A DNA stretch of 64,000 nt from JASHPR01 sp963842355 (GCA_963842355.1 CAWJGC010000013.1:310001-374000); one strand, 5' to 3'; shown: positions 9,542-18,599, numbered from the stretch's first letter. The notes: a model not told the origin generated them from the letters alone. Made by a program: numbers and translations.

Positions 9542-10497
9542 CCCGCCGCTTCGTCCCAGAGCTTTGTCTGCAGGACCCCGAGGCTCGTCCCCAGCGTCAG
9601 GGTGCGGCCCGCCTGCAGCTCGGGACAGGCATCCTGGGCCTCGGGCAGGCGGTAGTTGGGGATGCGGGGCGCTATGTGGTGGATGTGGTGGAAGCCAATG
9701 TTTCCGGTGACCCACTGGAGGAATCGAGGCAGCACGAGCCGGGAACTTCCGGCCAGCGACGCTTCCATGTAGTCCCATTCGGCGTGCCGCCGCCAGTACG
9801 TTCCGGGAAAGCTGTGCTGTACGTAGAGAAGGTAAGCGGCGGGAATGCCCGCGAAAGCCAGTACGATGAGCTGGACGAGTATATACCTCATCGTGCCCAT
9901 CCACAAAGACATCAGCACGGCAAAGCCCGCGATCGCCGCATTGGTCAGGTAGATCGCGGTCCTCACCCGCCGGTCCGTCAATTTCGGGCCCTTGTTAAGG
10001 CGGTATGCTATCACGAACTTGATCAGCGGCCCAATAGACATCAGAAAAAGCGGATGATGGTAGACCCGGTACCACAAGCGCCGTCCTGGCGAGGCAGCCC
10101 GGTATTCGTCAGTCGTCATCGTCCACACATCGCCTGACCCTCTTCGGTCAAGGTCGCCGCTCGTGGCGTGGTGCCTGCGGTGAGTCCTGCTCCAGTAGGC
10201 ATACGGAGTGAAAACGATGACCCCGATCATGGAACCTACCACGCTATTCAGCCGGCGTGAGCGGCTAAACGAACCATGGCCGCAGTCGTGGAAGATGATG
10301 AAAGCGCGGACAGAAAATATGGCGATTATGAGCGAAGACACAACACCGAGCGGCCATGAAATGGAAACTGCCCGGTCGGTCAGGAGCCAGCCGGCCGCCA
10401 GGCCGATCGCCGTCGTCGTCACCTGGGCCGAGCCGCGCCAGGTCGGCCGTTCAAATTCCCTGAGGACGCTTCGCTCGGCTGCGACGATCATCTGCAC
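9508..10497 (-). CDS. Membrane fatty acid desaturase
   Basis: A 329-residue di-iron desaturase. The three His boxes are visible: HDCGHGSF, HRRHH and HHIHH. They lie between hydrophobic segments at the normal spacing for DesA/omega-6-type acyl-lipid desaturases. It would add a double bond to membrane lipid acyl chains. It is the first gene of a three-gene minus-strand operon with the carrier and the patatin. The start is GTG at 10497 or ATG at 10491. Confidence 0.88.
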   Translation of the reverse strand: MQMIVAAERSVLREFERPTWRGSAQVTTTAIGLAAGWLLTDRAVSISWPLGVVSSLIIAIFSVRAFIIFHDCGHGSFSRSRRLNSVVGSMIGVIVFTPYAYWSRTHRRHHATSGDLDRRGSGDVWTMTTDEYRAASPGRRLWYRVYHHPLFLMSIGPLIKFVIAYRLNKGPKLTDRRVRTAIYLTNAAIAGFAVLMSLWMGTMRYILVQLIVLAFAGIPAAYLLYVQHSFPGTYWRRHAEWDYMEASLAGSSRLVLPRFLQWVTGNIGFHHIHHIAPRIPNYRLPEAQDACPELQAGRTLTLGTSLGVLQTKLWDEAAGCYVTFAEGGF

Positions 10498-10707
10498 CCC
10501 CGCGCATTACTGGCCGGTCGTGCCCCCGATACTAGCGCAATTGGCTCGTATTGGTCGTTGCGGTCGCAGCGGCTTGCGTTCATGAGTGGCATCGCTGATC
10601 CGGGAGCACACAGACGAGGCCGGATCGTGGCCCACGAAGCCCGAGGCAGGCTGATAGCGGGACGTCGCGCTCGTGGCGCCGGCCGGGCTCCGGTAGCATC
10701 ACCGCGC

Positions 10708-11517
10708 GTGCACAGTGCGTTCTATGAACGGGCCGGAACGGATAGTTTCGTGGCCAGTCCGGCGACCGCGGGACCCTGGTCCGCGGAGTCACAGCACGGC
10801 GGCCCGCCCTCCGCGCTGGCGGCCCGGGCGCTGCAGCGGCACGAGCCGGATGACTCTCAGCGGCTCGCCCGGGTGGCGGTCGACATCCTGCGGCCGATCC
10901 CGGTCGCGAAGGTTACGGTCAGGACGCGCACGGTGCGGCCCGGCCGGCGGGTGGCCCTGCTTGAGGCGATCATGGAAGCCGACGGGCAGGAGGTGCTGCA
11001 CGCGCGGGGCTGGCGGATCGCGCTGAGCGACTCGGAGGTTCCCGCCCCCGCGGCTGATCCGTCCGGGGCGCTGGGCGCGGGGCCGCCCGAGCCGTCGGAG
11101 ATCCCTCCCGAACAGCCGCTGCCGACGTTCGCCGAGGGCCACCTGACCGGCTACCTGTCGGCCATCGACTGGCGCTTCGTCTCCGGCGGCCACTTCGGCC
11201 GGCCCGAACCTGCCCGGGTCTGGGCCCGGCCCAGGGTCCCGCTCATCCCGGGCGAGGAAACCTCGCCCATGGGCCGGGCGCTCCTGATCGGAGACTCGGG
11301 CAGCGGGGTGAGCGCGATCCTCGACCCGGCCAGGTACCTGTTCATCAACGTGGATCTCACGGCGGTGCTGCTGCGGGACCCGGCCGGCGAGTGGCTGCTG
11401 CTGGACGCGGCCACGAGCCTGGGCGAGGTGGGAACCGGCCTCGCCGAGACTATCGTGTCGGACGCCGACGGCCCGTGCGGCCGGGTGCTGCAGACCCTGC
11501 TGATCGCGCCGCGCTGA
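10708..11517 (+). CDS. Acyl-CoA thioesterase family protein
   Basis: About 269 residues from a GTG at 10708; the frame upstream to 10558 is Arg-rich and looks non-coding. The protein has two hotdog-like halves in the TesB-like/DUF4442-type layout. The first contains PWSAESQHGGPPSALAARAL and the second contains SPMGRALLIGDSGSG. It would hydrolyse acyl-CoA thioesters; the substrate is not visible. It is divergent from the desaturase and convergent with the anti-sigma gene. Confidence 0.72.
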   Translation: MHSAFYERAGTDSFVASPATAGPWSAESQHGGPPSALAARALQRHEPDDSQRLARVAVDILRPIPVAKVTVRTRTVRPGRRVALLEAIMEADGQEVLHARGWRIALSDSEVPAPAADPSGALGAGPPEPSEIPPEQPLPTFAEGHLTGYLSAIDWRFVSGGHFGRPEPARVWARPRVPLIPGEETSPMGRALLIGDSGSGVSAILDPARYLFINVDLTAVLLRDPAGEWLLLDAATSLGEVGTGLAETIVSDADGPCGRVLQTLLIAPR

Positions 11518-11566
11518 CCGGCCGGGCCGCCGGGCCCCCGGGCGGCCGGGCCCGGGCGGCCCGGGG
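11518..11566. terminator. GC-rich inverted repeat between convergent genes
   Basis: About 45 bases made almost only of G and C directly after the thioesterase stop. The arms GGCCGGGCCGCC and GGCGGCCGGGCC can pair almost fully around a short centre. It has no T tract, as is usual for actinobacterial terminators, and lies between two converging genes. A bidirectional terminator is likely but not proven. Confidence 0.4.
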
Positions 11567-11570
11567 ACGG

Positions 11571-12641
11571 CTAAGGCGCGGTGACCGTGTTGCTCACCGA
11601 GAGGCTGTGGGCCGCGGTCGGCACCAGGACCGCCCGGTACGAGCGCTGCGCACCCCCGGCCCCCTGGGCTCGTACCAGGAACTCGGCCTGGCCGGTGCTG
11701 CTGAGCTGGCGCATCTGCACACCCACCCAGCGGCCCGGGGAGGACTGGACCTGGAGCACGACGATGTCGCCGGGAACCGCGAGCGGGCTGCTGACGGTGA
11801 CCACGTCCGCCCGCCCGTGCGGGACGGGGCTGAGGCGGGCCGCCACCGGGGGCACCACGACGACGAGCACCGTGCGGCTCACCGCGGCGCCCCGGTTGGC
11901 CGGGCCGGCCAGGCCCTCCAGGCGGAACTCGGTGTTCGCGGTGAGGTCCGCGGCGGTGGTGACGGCGCGGCCGTCCGCGCCCGTCGTGGCCGTCGCCTCG
12001 GCGTGCCAGACCGGCTGGGCCGCGGTGCGTTCAAGCAATTTGACGGTCGCGCCCGGCACGGGCTGCCCTTGGTCGCTCACGTCACCGGTGACCACCTCGT
12101 CCGTTCCCGCCACGATGCGGCCGTTCGCGATCGTGACGGTCACGGTCACGGGGCCGGACGCCGGCGGGGACGGGGAGGTACTCGGCCGGGGGGCGGCGGT
12201 CGCGGCGGGCCGGTGCGGGCCGCCGGACGCCTGCGGGGCGCGGTGGGCCCGGGCGGGCCCGGCGGGCGCGGAGCCGGGCGCGGGCGGCCGGGCGTGGTCG
12301 GCCCGGGGAATGCCCGCGAAGCCGAGCACGTGATAGGCCGCGTTCTGCAACGGGGTGGGCAGCGTCTCGGTGTAGGCCGCGACGGCGAAACCGGCGGCCA
12401 CGGCGAACGTGACGGCGGCGGCCGCCCAGCGGGCCCGGTGACCCGGCCGCCTGGCCGCGGCGGGCGCCTCCGCGGGTGACCCGGGCGCGACGGCGGGCTG
12501 CGGTCGGCTGGCCCGGAACATGGCCAGCGCGTCGCGCTCCCCGGCCAGTTCGCCGGGCGTCGCGTCGGAGGCCAGCAGGCCGAGCAGCACGTCCAGGCCT
12601 GGCTCGGCGGGTCCGATGTCGGGCGGGAGGTCAGCGCTCAC
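11571..12641 (-). CDS. Anti-sigma-factor-like transmembrane protein with Ig-like extracellular region
   Basis: A 356-residue protein. The N terminus (about 1-70) is cytoplasmic, one transmembrane helix lies near 72-92, a Pro/Ala/Ser-rich linker spans about 110-165, and the C-terminal part is beta-rich. That part has a carboxypeptidase-regulatory/Ig-like repeat (PVPGATVKLLERT) and a second beta module. Its start overlaps the end of an ECF sigma factor gene by 11 bp, the usual place for the cognate anti-sigma factor. No HxxxCxxC zinc motif is visible, so this is not a ZAS type. Confidence 0.6.
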   Translation of the reverse strand: MSADLPPDIGPAEPGLDVLLGLLASDATPGELAGERDALAMFRASRPQPAVAPGSPAEAPAAARRPGHRARWAAAAVTFAVAAGFAVAAYTETLPTPLQNAAYHVLGFAGIPRADHARPPAPGSAPAGPARAHRAPQASGGPHRPAATAAPRPSTSPSPPASGPVTVTVTIANGRIVAGTDEVVTGDVSDQGQPVPGATVKLLERTAAQPVWHAEATATTGADGRAVTTAADLTANTEFRLEGLAGPANRGAAVSRTVLVVVVPPVAARLSPVPHGRADVVTVSSPLAVPGDIVVLQVQSSPGRWVGVQMRQLSSTGQAEFLVRAQGAGGAQRSYRAVLVPTAAHSLSVSNTVTAP

Positions 12642-13263
12642 TCAGTCCACCTCCCTCCCTCAGCGCCAGGAGGCGAGAATCCCGGGCCGGCCGTTCCGGG
12701 CCGGCGTCGGCGGCCAGGGCCCGGACCCGCGGGTCCGCGGCGAGGGCCCGGAGCCCGCGGTGCAGGGCCACCCGCACCGCGCCAGGGGACTTGCCGAGGA
12801 TCGCGGCCACCGCGGGCGTGTCCAGGCCCGCGATGACCCGCAGCGCCACGGCTTCCGCCTGGTCCGGCGAGAGGCCGGCGAGCATCCCGATCGCCTCCCG
12901 GACCGACATGCCGTCCAGGACCTGGTCCTCGACCGTCTGCCGGTCGGCCAGGCCGTCGAGGCCGTCGGCCACCGGGCTGGCCGGGCGCCGCATCCGCGCC
13001 CGCGCGGCGTCGATGGCCCGGTGCCGCCCCACGGCGAACAGCCAGTGCCGGAAATCCTGTTCGTCGCCGCTGAACCGGGGCAGGTCGCGGACCACCTGCA
13101 GCCATGTCTCGCTGGCGACGTCGTCGGCGTCGTCGCAGCCGAGCACGCGAAGGTAGCGCAGCAGGCGTGGCTGCAAGCCGCGCCACAGCCCGAGGAATCC
13201 AGCCTCATCGCCGGACCGGGCCCGGGCCAGCATCCCGCCCAAGTCGTCAGCCTCTGTCGCCAT
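12631..13263 (-). CDS. ECF-type RNA polymerase sigma factor
   Basis: About 210 residues from the ATG at 13263; an upstream start at 13308 is possible. Region 2 is recognisable (DVASETWLQVVRDLPRF, then FRHWLFAVGRHRAID) and binds core polymerase and the -10 element. Region 4 follows (LSPDQAEAVALRVIAGLDTP, with the helix-turn-helix AAILGKSPGAVRVALHRG). It overlaps the downstream anti-sigma-like gene, so translation is probably coupled. The inducing signal is unknown. Confidence 0.88.
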   Translation of the reverse strand: MATEADDLGGMLARARSGDEAGFLGLWRGLQPRLLRYLRVLGCDDADDVASETWLQVVRDLPRFSGDEQDFRHWLFAVGRHRAIDAARARMRRPASPVADGLDGLADRQTVEDQVLDGMSVREAIGMLAGLSPDQAEAVALRVIAGLDTPAVAAILGKSPGAVRVALHRGLRALAADPRVRALAADAGPERPARDSRLLALREGGGLSER

Positions 13264-13367
13264 CGCGCCAGCCAGGGTCCCATACCGGCGGGCCGAACGG
13301 GCCAACACGCCATATTTCCTCGCATGTGGCTCCGTCCCGGCCCGCCGGCGTGCGATCGGTTGCCGCG

Positions 13368-13781
13368 TCAGCCCTTTACGGTCACGACCCGGCTGTGGCT
13401 CGAGTGGAGCAGCGGGGTGCCCTCGAAGACCAGCACGTAGTGCGCGGTGACCTTGGGGTTGACCACGAACGCGACGCCGCCGAACCGGCCGGTGCGCTCG
13501 TGGCCCACGATGAACAGCTTGTGCGCGTTCACCACGCGGTCCAGGAACACGAGCCGGCCAGGAAGCGAGATGTTGCGCACGGTGTTCAATCGTCCGGCGA
13601 TCAGCGTCACGTGCCTGCGGTGCTCGACCGCCCGCTTCGTCGCGATCGACAGGTGCGTGGGCAGCCGCCGCGGATGCTCCGGGGCCGCGCCCGCGGCGCC
13701 GCTGGCCGCCATCGCCCCGGTGGTGGCGATCACGGCGGCGGCGGCCAGGGATCCGGCTCGCGTCAACAGGGATGCACGCAT
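13368..13781 (-). CDS. Small secreted protein, Ig-like fold suspected
   Basis: A 137-residue protein with a classical signal peptide: charged MRASLLTR, a hydrophobic Ala/Val core, then an AxA-like site near residue 32. The mature part is beta-rich. Its spacing (LPGRLVFLDR, TGRFGGVAFVVNP, YVLVFEGTPLL) resembles the last module of the anti-sigma-like protein two genes away. No enzymatic motif is seen. It probably belongs to the same envelope-linked group as the sigma/anti-sigma pair. Confidence 0.6.
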   Translation of the reverse strand: MRASLLTRAGSLAAAAVIATTGAMAASGAAGAAPEHPRRLPTHLSIATKRAVEHRRHVTLIAGRLNTVRNISLPGRLVFLDRVVNAHKLFIVGHERTGRFGGVAFVVNPKVTAHYVLVFEGTPLLHSSHSRVVTVKG

Positions 13782-13886
13782 GGTTCTCCTTCAGTCGGGC
13801 CTCAGCCTGAGGCAGGTGATGACACCGCTAGAGCGATACGGGGGTCCGGTCCGTTACTCGGGTGCGGCGGGGGTATACGTCATGCC

Positions 13887-14705
13887 ATGCGAAGCGATCT
13901 GCCGATCTGCCGTACCTGCGGCGTCCAGTACGGCGCCGAGCGCGACGACTGCCCGATCTGCCAGGACGAACGCCAGTACGTGGGCTGGGACGGGCAGCAG
14001 TGGACGACCCTGGCCGAGCTGCGTGCCGCCGGCCACCGGGGCAGGATCGAGCAGGAGGGCCCGGGCGTTCTCGGCGTCGGGGCCAGCCCGCCGACCGCGA
14101 TCGGCCAGCGCGCCCTGCTGGTGCGGAGCCCGGCGGGCAACGTGCTCTACGACATGATCAGCTACATCGACGGCGAACTGATCGCGAGCGTCCGGGAGCT
14201 GGGCGGGATCAGCGCGATCGCGATCAGTCATCCCCATTTCTACGGGTCGATGATCGAGTGGGCGCACGCGTTCGACGCCCCCGTCTACATCCACGGCAAG
14301 GACCGCGAGTGGGTCGCCCGCCCCGACGACTCGGTGATCTTCTGGGACGGCGAGACCCGCGAGATCCTGGACGGCCTCACGCTGATCAACGCGGGCGTGC
14401 ACTTCGACGGCGGCCAGGTGCTGCACCGGGCGGGCGGGCCGGGTGGCGCGGACGGCGGCGCGCTGTTCACCGGCGACATCTTCACGGTCGTGCCCGACCG
14501 CCGCTGGCTGAGCTTCATGCACAGCTACCCGAACCTCATCCCGGAGCGCCCGGCGACGATACGCCGGGCCGTGGCGATGATGCAGCCCTACGATTTCGGC
14601 CGCGTGTACGGCGGCTGGTGGCAGAGGAACGTGGCCACCGACGGCGCCGCGGCGCTGCGCCGGTCGGCGGACCGGTACCTCAGCTTCGCGCTGGACGACG
14701 GCTAG
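13887..14705 (+). CDS. MBL-fold metallohydrolase with N-terminal zinc ribbon
   Basis: A 272-residue protein. Residues 1-30 hold two CxxC pairs (CRTCG and CPICQ) typical of a zinc ribbon. The rest is a metallo-beta-lactamase-like core with ISHPHFYG in the place of the HxHxDH loop and a later metal-ligand Asp in LFTGDIF. The HxHxDH motif is therefore incomplete, so metal binding may be altered. It is followed by a NUDIX gene 32 bp downstream on the same strand. Confidence 0.7.
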   Translation: MRSDLPICRTCGVQYGAERDDCPICQDERQYVGWDGQQWTTLAELRAAGHRGRIEQEGPGVLGVGASPPTAIGQRALLVRSPAGNVLYDMISYIDGELIASVRELGGISAIAISHPHFYGSMIEWAHAFDAPVYIHGKDREWVARPDDSVIFWDGETREILDGLTLINAGVHFDGGQVLHRAGGPGGADGGALFTGDIFTVVPDRRWLSFMHSYPNLIPERPATIRRAVAMMQPYDFGRVYGGWWQRNVATDGAAALRRSADRYLSFALDDG

Positions 14706-14737
14706 GTTTGTCATCTGGCGCGGAGGGAGCCCGGGGC

Positions 14738-15355
14738 GTGGGCGAGAATGTGGCGGAGTTCGCCGTGGTGGCACGGGGGCGGCTGGCCGGCTTCCGCCAT
14801 ACCACGGTGGCGGATGCGCCGGGGATGCGGCGGGCCGCTGTGGTGCTGTGCGTGGTCGAGCACGAGGGCGTCCCGTGCTTGATCGTCATCAAGCGGTCCT
14901 ACCGGGGGCGCAACGCCGGGCAGTGGGGGCTGCCGGGCGGGCGGCTGGACGAGGGGGAGAAGCCGCTCCAGGCGGCCTTGCGTGAGCTGCGTGAAGAGGT
15001 CGGGCTGGCCCTGGGCGAGGACGCCGTGCTCGGGCGGCTGGACGACTTCCCGGCCGCCTCCGGGTTCGCCATCACCCCGATCGTGGCGGCCGCCGCCGGG
15101 CCGGTGACGCTGACCCCGAACCAGGAGATCCATGCCATCCACCTGGTCGGGCTCGGCCGGCTGGCCGCACCGGGCGCACCACGCTGGGTGCCGCAGCCGG
15201 GCGGCTCGCCGCTGCTGCAGATGCGGCTGCGGCCGGACATGGTGATCCACGCGCCGACCGGGGCGATGCTGTGGCAGTTCCGCGAGGTGGTCCTGCTCGG
15301 CCACCCCGATTCCCGGGTGGCCGACTTCCGGCAGCCCGACTGGACGCAGCGCTAG
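14738..15355 (+). CDS. NUDIX hydrolase (CoA-pyrophosphatase-like)
   Basis: About 205 residues from a GTG at 14738. The NUDIX box is clear: a Gly-rich entry (GLPGGRLDEGE) followed by the helix ALRELREEVGL, giving the REx2EE metal site. NUDIX enzymes cleave nucleoside diphosphates linked to another moiety. Preceding residues (VIKRSYRGRNAGQWGLPGG) resemble the CoA/NADH-pyrophosphatase group, but the substrate is not certain. It is probably cotranscribed with the MBL gene. Confidence 0.8.
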   Translation: MGENVAEFAVVARGRLAGFRHTTVADAPGMRRAAVVLCVVEHEGVPCLIVIKRSYRGRNAGQWGLPGGRLDEGEKPLQAALRELREEVGLALGEDAVLGRLDDFPAASGFAITPIVAAAAGPVTLTPNQEIHAIHLVGLGRLAAPGAPRWVPQPGGSPLLQMRLRPDMVIHAPTGAMLWQFREVVLLGHPDSRVADFRQPDWTQR

Positions 15356-15366
15356 ACCGACCACGA

Positions 15367-16401
15367 TCATCGAAGTCGGCGGCCCGGGGCCGCCCGCTCG
15401 AGCGCCCGGGCGTTGTCGCAGCAGATCCGGCGCTTCGCGGCGTCGTCAAGGTCGGCCGCGCGGACCGCGGCGACCGGGTCGGGATGGCCGATGGGGAACG
15501 GCACGTCGCTGCCGAGCAGCACCTGGCCGGCGCCGACCCGCCGGACCAGGAACTCCAGGCTCAGCGGGTCGAGTGCGACGGTGTCGTAGAACAGGCGGCG
15601 CAGCACGCTCGACGGCGGCACGGTCATCCCGGTCCGGTCCAGGAGGCCCGACCGGACCAGGCCGTCCAGCCGGTACGCCTGGTAGGGCAGGAACCCGCCG
15701 CCGTGCACGACGATCACGCGCAGCCCCGGGAGCCGGTCGAACAGCCCGTCCGCCATGAGCTGGAGCACGGCGGCGCTGGTGTCGGTGATGCGCCCGGCGA
15801 CGTTCTGCAGGAGCGGCGGGGTGAAGGCCCGCGACGGCCCGTTCCCCGGCGGATGCAGCAGCACGGGCAGGCCGAGCCCGGCGATCCGGTCCCACAGCGG
15901 ACCCAGCGACGCGTCGGCCACAGAACCCAGCCCGGGCGGATGCGTGGTCACCATCACCGCGGGCGGGGCGAACCGCTCGGCCAGGGCGGTCACGTCTGCG
16001 GCCGCCGCGGCGGCGCCCGCCGACAGGTCCACGAACGGGACCGGCCGCAGCCGGCCGGCGCTGCCGCGGGCGGCATCGGCCAGCGCCTCGTTGACCGCGG
16101 CCGCCCAGCGCCTGCCGTCGGACGGGCCGAACCGGTGCCAGGTGAACAGGTCGAGCCACGGCGACACCCACTGCTCGGCGATCGACCGCTCGTCCATCCA
16201 GCGCAGCCGGGCGTCGAGATCGGTCATGCCGGGGCCGACCGGGCCCAGCCGGTCGTCGCCCTCGGCCAGGACCGGCCGGCCGCCGTCCGCCGCGGCAACG
16301 ACCGCGGAGACGCCGGGCAGGCCGCCGGCCCGCGCGGCGTCGAGCAGCCCGGGCGGGACCAGGTGGGCGTGTACGTCAACGGCGCTAGCCACGCTCATCA
16401 A
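15367..16401 (-). CDS. Amidohydrolase family 2 protein (ACMSD-like)
   Basis: A 344-residue TIM-barrel metal-dependent hydrolase. The N-terminal HxH motif (VDVHAHL), an internal His in VHGGGFLPYQ, and the Asp of LLGSDVPFPIG fit the Amidohydro_2 family, which includes decarboxylases such as aminocarboxymuconate-semialdehyde decarboxylase. The substrate is unknown. The gene is convergent with the NUDIX gene and leaves about 11 bp between stops. Alternative starts are 16401 and 16398. Confidence 0.8.
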   Translation of the reverse strand: MMSVASAVDVHAHLVPPGLLDAARAGGLPGVSAVVAAADGGRPVLAEGDDRLGPVGPGMTDLDARLRWMDERSIAEQWVSPWLDLFTWHRFGPSDGRRWAAAVNEALADAARGSAGRLRPVPFVDLSAGAAAAAADVTALAERFAPPAVMVTTHPPGLGSVADASLGPLWDRIAGLGLPVLLHPPGNGPSRAFTPPLLQNVAGRITDTSAAVLQLMADGLFDRLPGLRVIVVHGGGFLPYQAYRLDGLVRSGLLDRTGMTVPPSSVLRRLFYDTVALDPLSLEFLVRRVGAGQVLLGSDVPFPIGHPDPVAAVRAADLDDAAKRRICCDNARALERAAPGRRLR

Positions 16402-16565
16402 TCAAGCACATCCTGAGATCCCGCGCGGGCGCGACGGGACCAAGAAGCTGGCCCGCAGGAAAGGTTCGGGGCCGGCCAGCCCGGGGATGAACGAGAACGC
16501 AGGGCGGTACGGTGCGCGATCGGGCGCGGTGCAGGTGGCAGGGCCATGGTGAGCGGACCAGGCGC

Positions 16566-17252
16566 GTGACGTCCGCGCCTTCGCTGGACAGCGTGTTGAG
16601 CGTGGCCAGCGGGAAGCAGGTGCTGCTGCCCGCGGCCGAGGTGGTGCTGCTCGGGTTCGCGGCGCTGGCCGTGGTGCTGATTCAGGAGATCTGGATACTC
16701 GCGCGCCACGTCAACACGATCACGCACGAGGGGGCGCACGCGGCGGTCGGGTCATTGGCCGGGCGGAAGGTCCTGGGCATCACGCTGATGCCCAATGCGG
16801 ACGGGCTGACGGCCGTGACCTCGGGCGGGGCGGCCGGGAACGTCCTGTTCTATTTCGTCGGCTACCTGGGGCCGAGCCTGTTCGGGCTCGGCGCGGCGAA
16901 GCTCATCGCGCTCGGTCAGAGCCTCGCCGTGCTGTGGCTGGGCCTGCTCCTGCTCGTCGGCGTGCTGTTCGTGCTGCGCCAGCCGTTCAGTTTCGTGCCC
17001 GTCCTGATCACCGGTTTCTTCCTCTTCGTCGTGGTGCGGTACGCTGCCGCCGGCGCGCAGGCGGCCTGCGCGTACGGCGTGACCTGGTTCCTGCTGCTGT
17101 CGGGCGTGCGGCAGGTGATCGATCACGGCACGGGGGCCGCGGACGCGAGCAAGCTGAGGGAGATCACGCGCATCGGCCGGCCGGTCTGGGTGTGGCTGTG
17201 GTTAGCCGGGACGGTCTTCGCGCTCGCGGTCGGCGGGTCGCTCCTGGTCTGA
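16566..17252 (+). CDS. M50B-type membrane metallopeptidase-like protein
   Basis: About 228 residues from a GTG at 16566. A zinc-protease motif HEGAH (in ITHEGAHAAV) sits just after the first transmembrane helix, as in the M50B family. At least five more hydrophobic helices follow. M50 proteases cut inside membranes, but many actinobacterial members of this type have no known substrate. The gene is convergent with the downstream dioxygenase gene. Confidence 0.75.
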   Translation: MTSAPSLDSVLSVASGKQVLLPAAEVVLLGFAALAVVLIQEIWILARHVNTITHEGAHAAVGSLAGRKVLGITLMPNADGLTAVTSGGAAGNVLFYFVGYLGPSLFGLGAAKLIALGQSLAVLWLGLLLLVGVLFVLRQPFSFVPVLITGFFLFVVVRYAAAGAQAACAYGVTWFLLLSGVRQVIDHGTGAADASKLREITRIGRPVWVWLWLAGTVFALAVGGSLLV

Positions 17253-17264
17253 CCGGCGTTCCCG

Positions 17265-18188
17265 CTACGCGGGGGCGTGCGACCCGGTCATCAGCGCGGC
17301 GAGATCCTCCGGGTGCAGGAACGACGGCGGCGGGGGCGGGCCCCAGCTGAACAGGGCCCGGGCTCCTTCCAGGGTCTCCGGCGTCCAGAGCTGATCGTCG
17401 ATGATGCAGTCCATGTCCGAGTAGTACTCCGAGAAGTTGCCCGCCGGGTCCTTCAGGTACCAGAAGAAGTTCGAGCCCGCGTGGTGCCGGCCCAGGCCCC
17501 AGACGTGCCGTTCCGGATGGTCCTCGAGCATCGCGAACGCCCCCCGGCCGATCTCGTCGACGTCCTCCACCTGCCAGGAGGTGTGGTGCAGGAAGTTCAC
17601 CGGCGCGGACAGCACCAGAACGTTGTGATGATCGGTCGAGCAGCGCAAGAACGCGCCCGCGCCCTTGAGGTAGTCGCTGGCCTTGAAGCCGAGGCCCTCG
17701 GTGAAGAACCGGCTGGTGGCCTCGTAGTCGGTGGAACCGATGACCGCGTGCCCGAGCTTCAGCGGCCGCACCGGGTCGTCGCGCAGCACGCCGGGGGCCC
17801 GCTGCGAAGTCCGCTCCGGCCGGCCCGGTCCGTTATACGGGGTGGGCGCGGCGATCGGCTGCTCCAGCCGCGGGTGCACCTCGACCGAGGCGAGGAACCC
17901 GGCGACCGGTTCCCGGGCGCGCACGGCCTCGCCCTCGCGGACGGCGGTGATCCCGAGCCCGGCCAGGCCGGCCGCGATCCGGTCCAGGTCGTCGGGATCA
18001 TCCGCGCCGACCGTGAGGTCCACCAGGCGCCTCGTCGGCGCCCGGGTGAGCCTGAGCTGCGGCCCGCCGTCGATGGTGGCGAACGTCCCGTCGCCCAGGT
18101 CAGTGAGCCCGAAGTCGGCGTAGTAGTCAGCGGTCGGGCCGATGTCGGGCACTCCGATGGTCACCGAGGTGAGCTGATGCAGGGCCAT
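17265..18188 (-). CDS. VOC-family ring-cleavage dioxygenase (catechol 2,3-dioxygenase-like)
   Basis: A 307-residue protein with two glyoxalase/VOC modules. The C-terminal module carries the iron ligands at typical places: His in KLGHAVIG, His in LHHTSWQV and Glu in FSEYYSD. It would open a catechol-like ring by extradiol cleavage. A fumarylacetoacetate hydrolase fragment lies just upstream on the same strand, which suits a broken aromatic-degradation operon. The exact substrate is not visible. Confidence 0.78.
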   Translation of the reverse strand: MALHQLTSVTIGVPDIGPTADYYADFGLTDLGDGTFATIDGGPQLRLTRAPTRRLVDLTVGADDPDDLDRIAAGLAGLGITAVREGEAVRAREPVAGFLASVEVHPRLEQPIAAPTPYNGPGRPERTSQRAPGVLRDDPVRPLKLGHAVIGSTDYEATSRFFTEGLGFKASDYLKGAGAFLRCSTDHHNVLVLSAPVNFLHHTSWQVEDVDEIGRGAFAMLEDHPERHVWGLGRHHAGSNFFWYLKDPAGNFSEYYSDMDCIIDDQLWTPETLEGARALFSWGPPPPPSFLHPEDLAALMTGSHAPA

Positions 18189-18221
18189 GGCCGGTCCTCC
18201 TCTACCGGTGCGCGGTGGGGG

Positions 18222-18599
18222 TCACGATGAGGCTGCCCCGGCGACGAAGCGCTGCCGCAGCTCGCCGATCCCCCCGACGCAGCTGACCAGCTCGTCGCCG
18301 GGAGCGAGCCAGCGCTGCGGGTCCCGGCCCAGGCCGACGCCGGCCGGCGTGCCGGTGAAGATGACGTCGCCGGGCCACAGCGGCAGGATCGCCGACATCT
18401 TCGCGACGAGCTGCGGCACCGAGATGATCAGGTGGCTGGTGCGGGACTTCTGCACTTCCTCGCCGTTGATCGCGCAGCCGAGCTCCAGGTCGTCGGGGTT
18501 GCCGTCAAGGTTGCCGATCCGCACGCTGCCCTCCCCGGCTTCCCGGTGCTCCCCTGGTGAGTCAGCACCAGTCTCCGCCGGCCGCGCTGCCGCGGGCAA
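18222..18599 (-). pseudogene. Fumarylacetoacetate hydrolase family C-terminal fragment
   Basis: From about 18545 down, the translation matches the C-terminal third of FAH-family enzymes: LELGCAINGEEVQKS, then a conserved Gly-rich loop (LPLWPGDVIFTGTPAGVGLG), then ISGIGEL-type ending GGIGELRQRFVAG. Family members have about 280 residues; the N-terminal 180 or so with metal ligands are missing. The first 25 residues of the frame do not fit the family. This is a truncated relic in line with the VOC dioxygenase gene. Confidence 0.6.
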
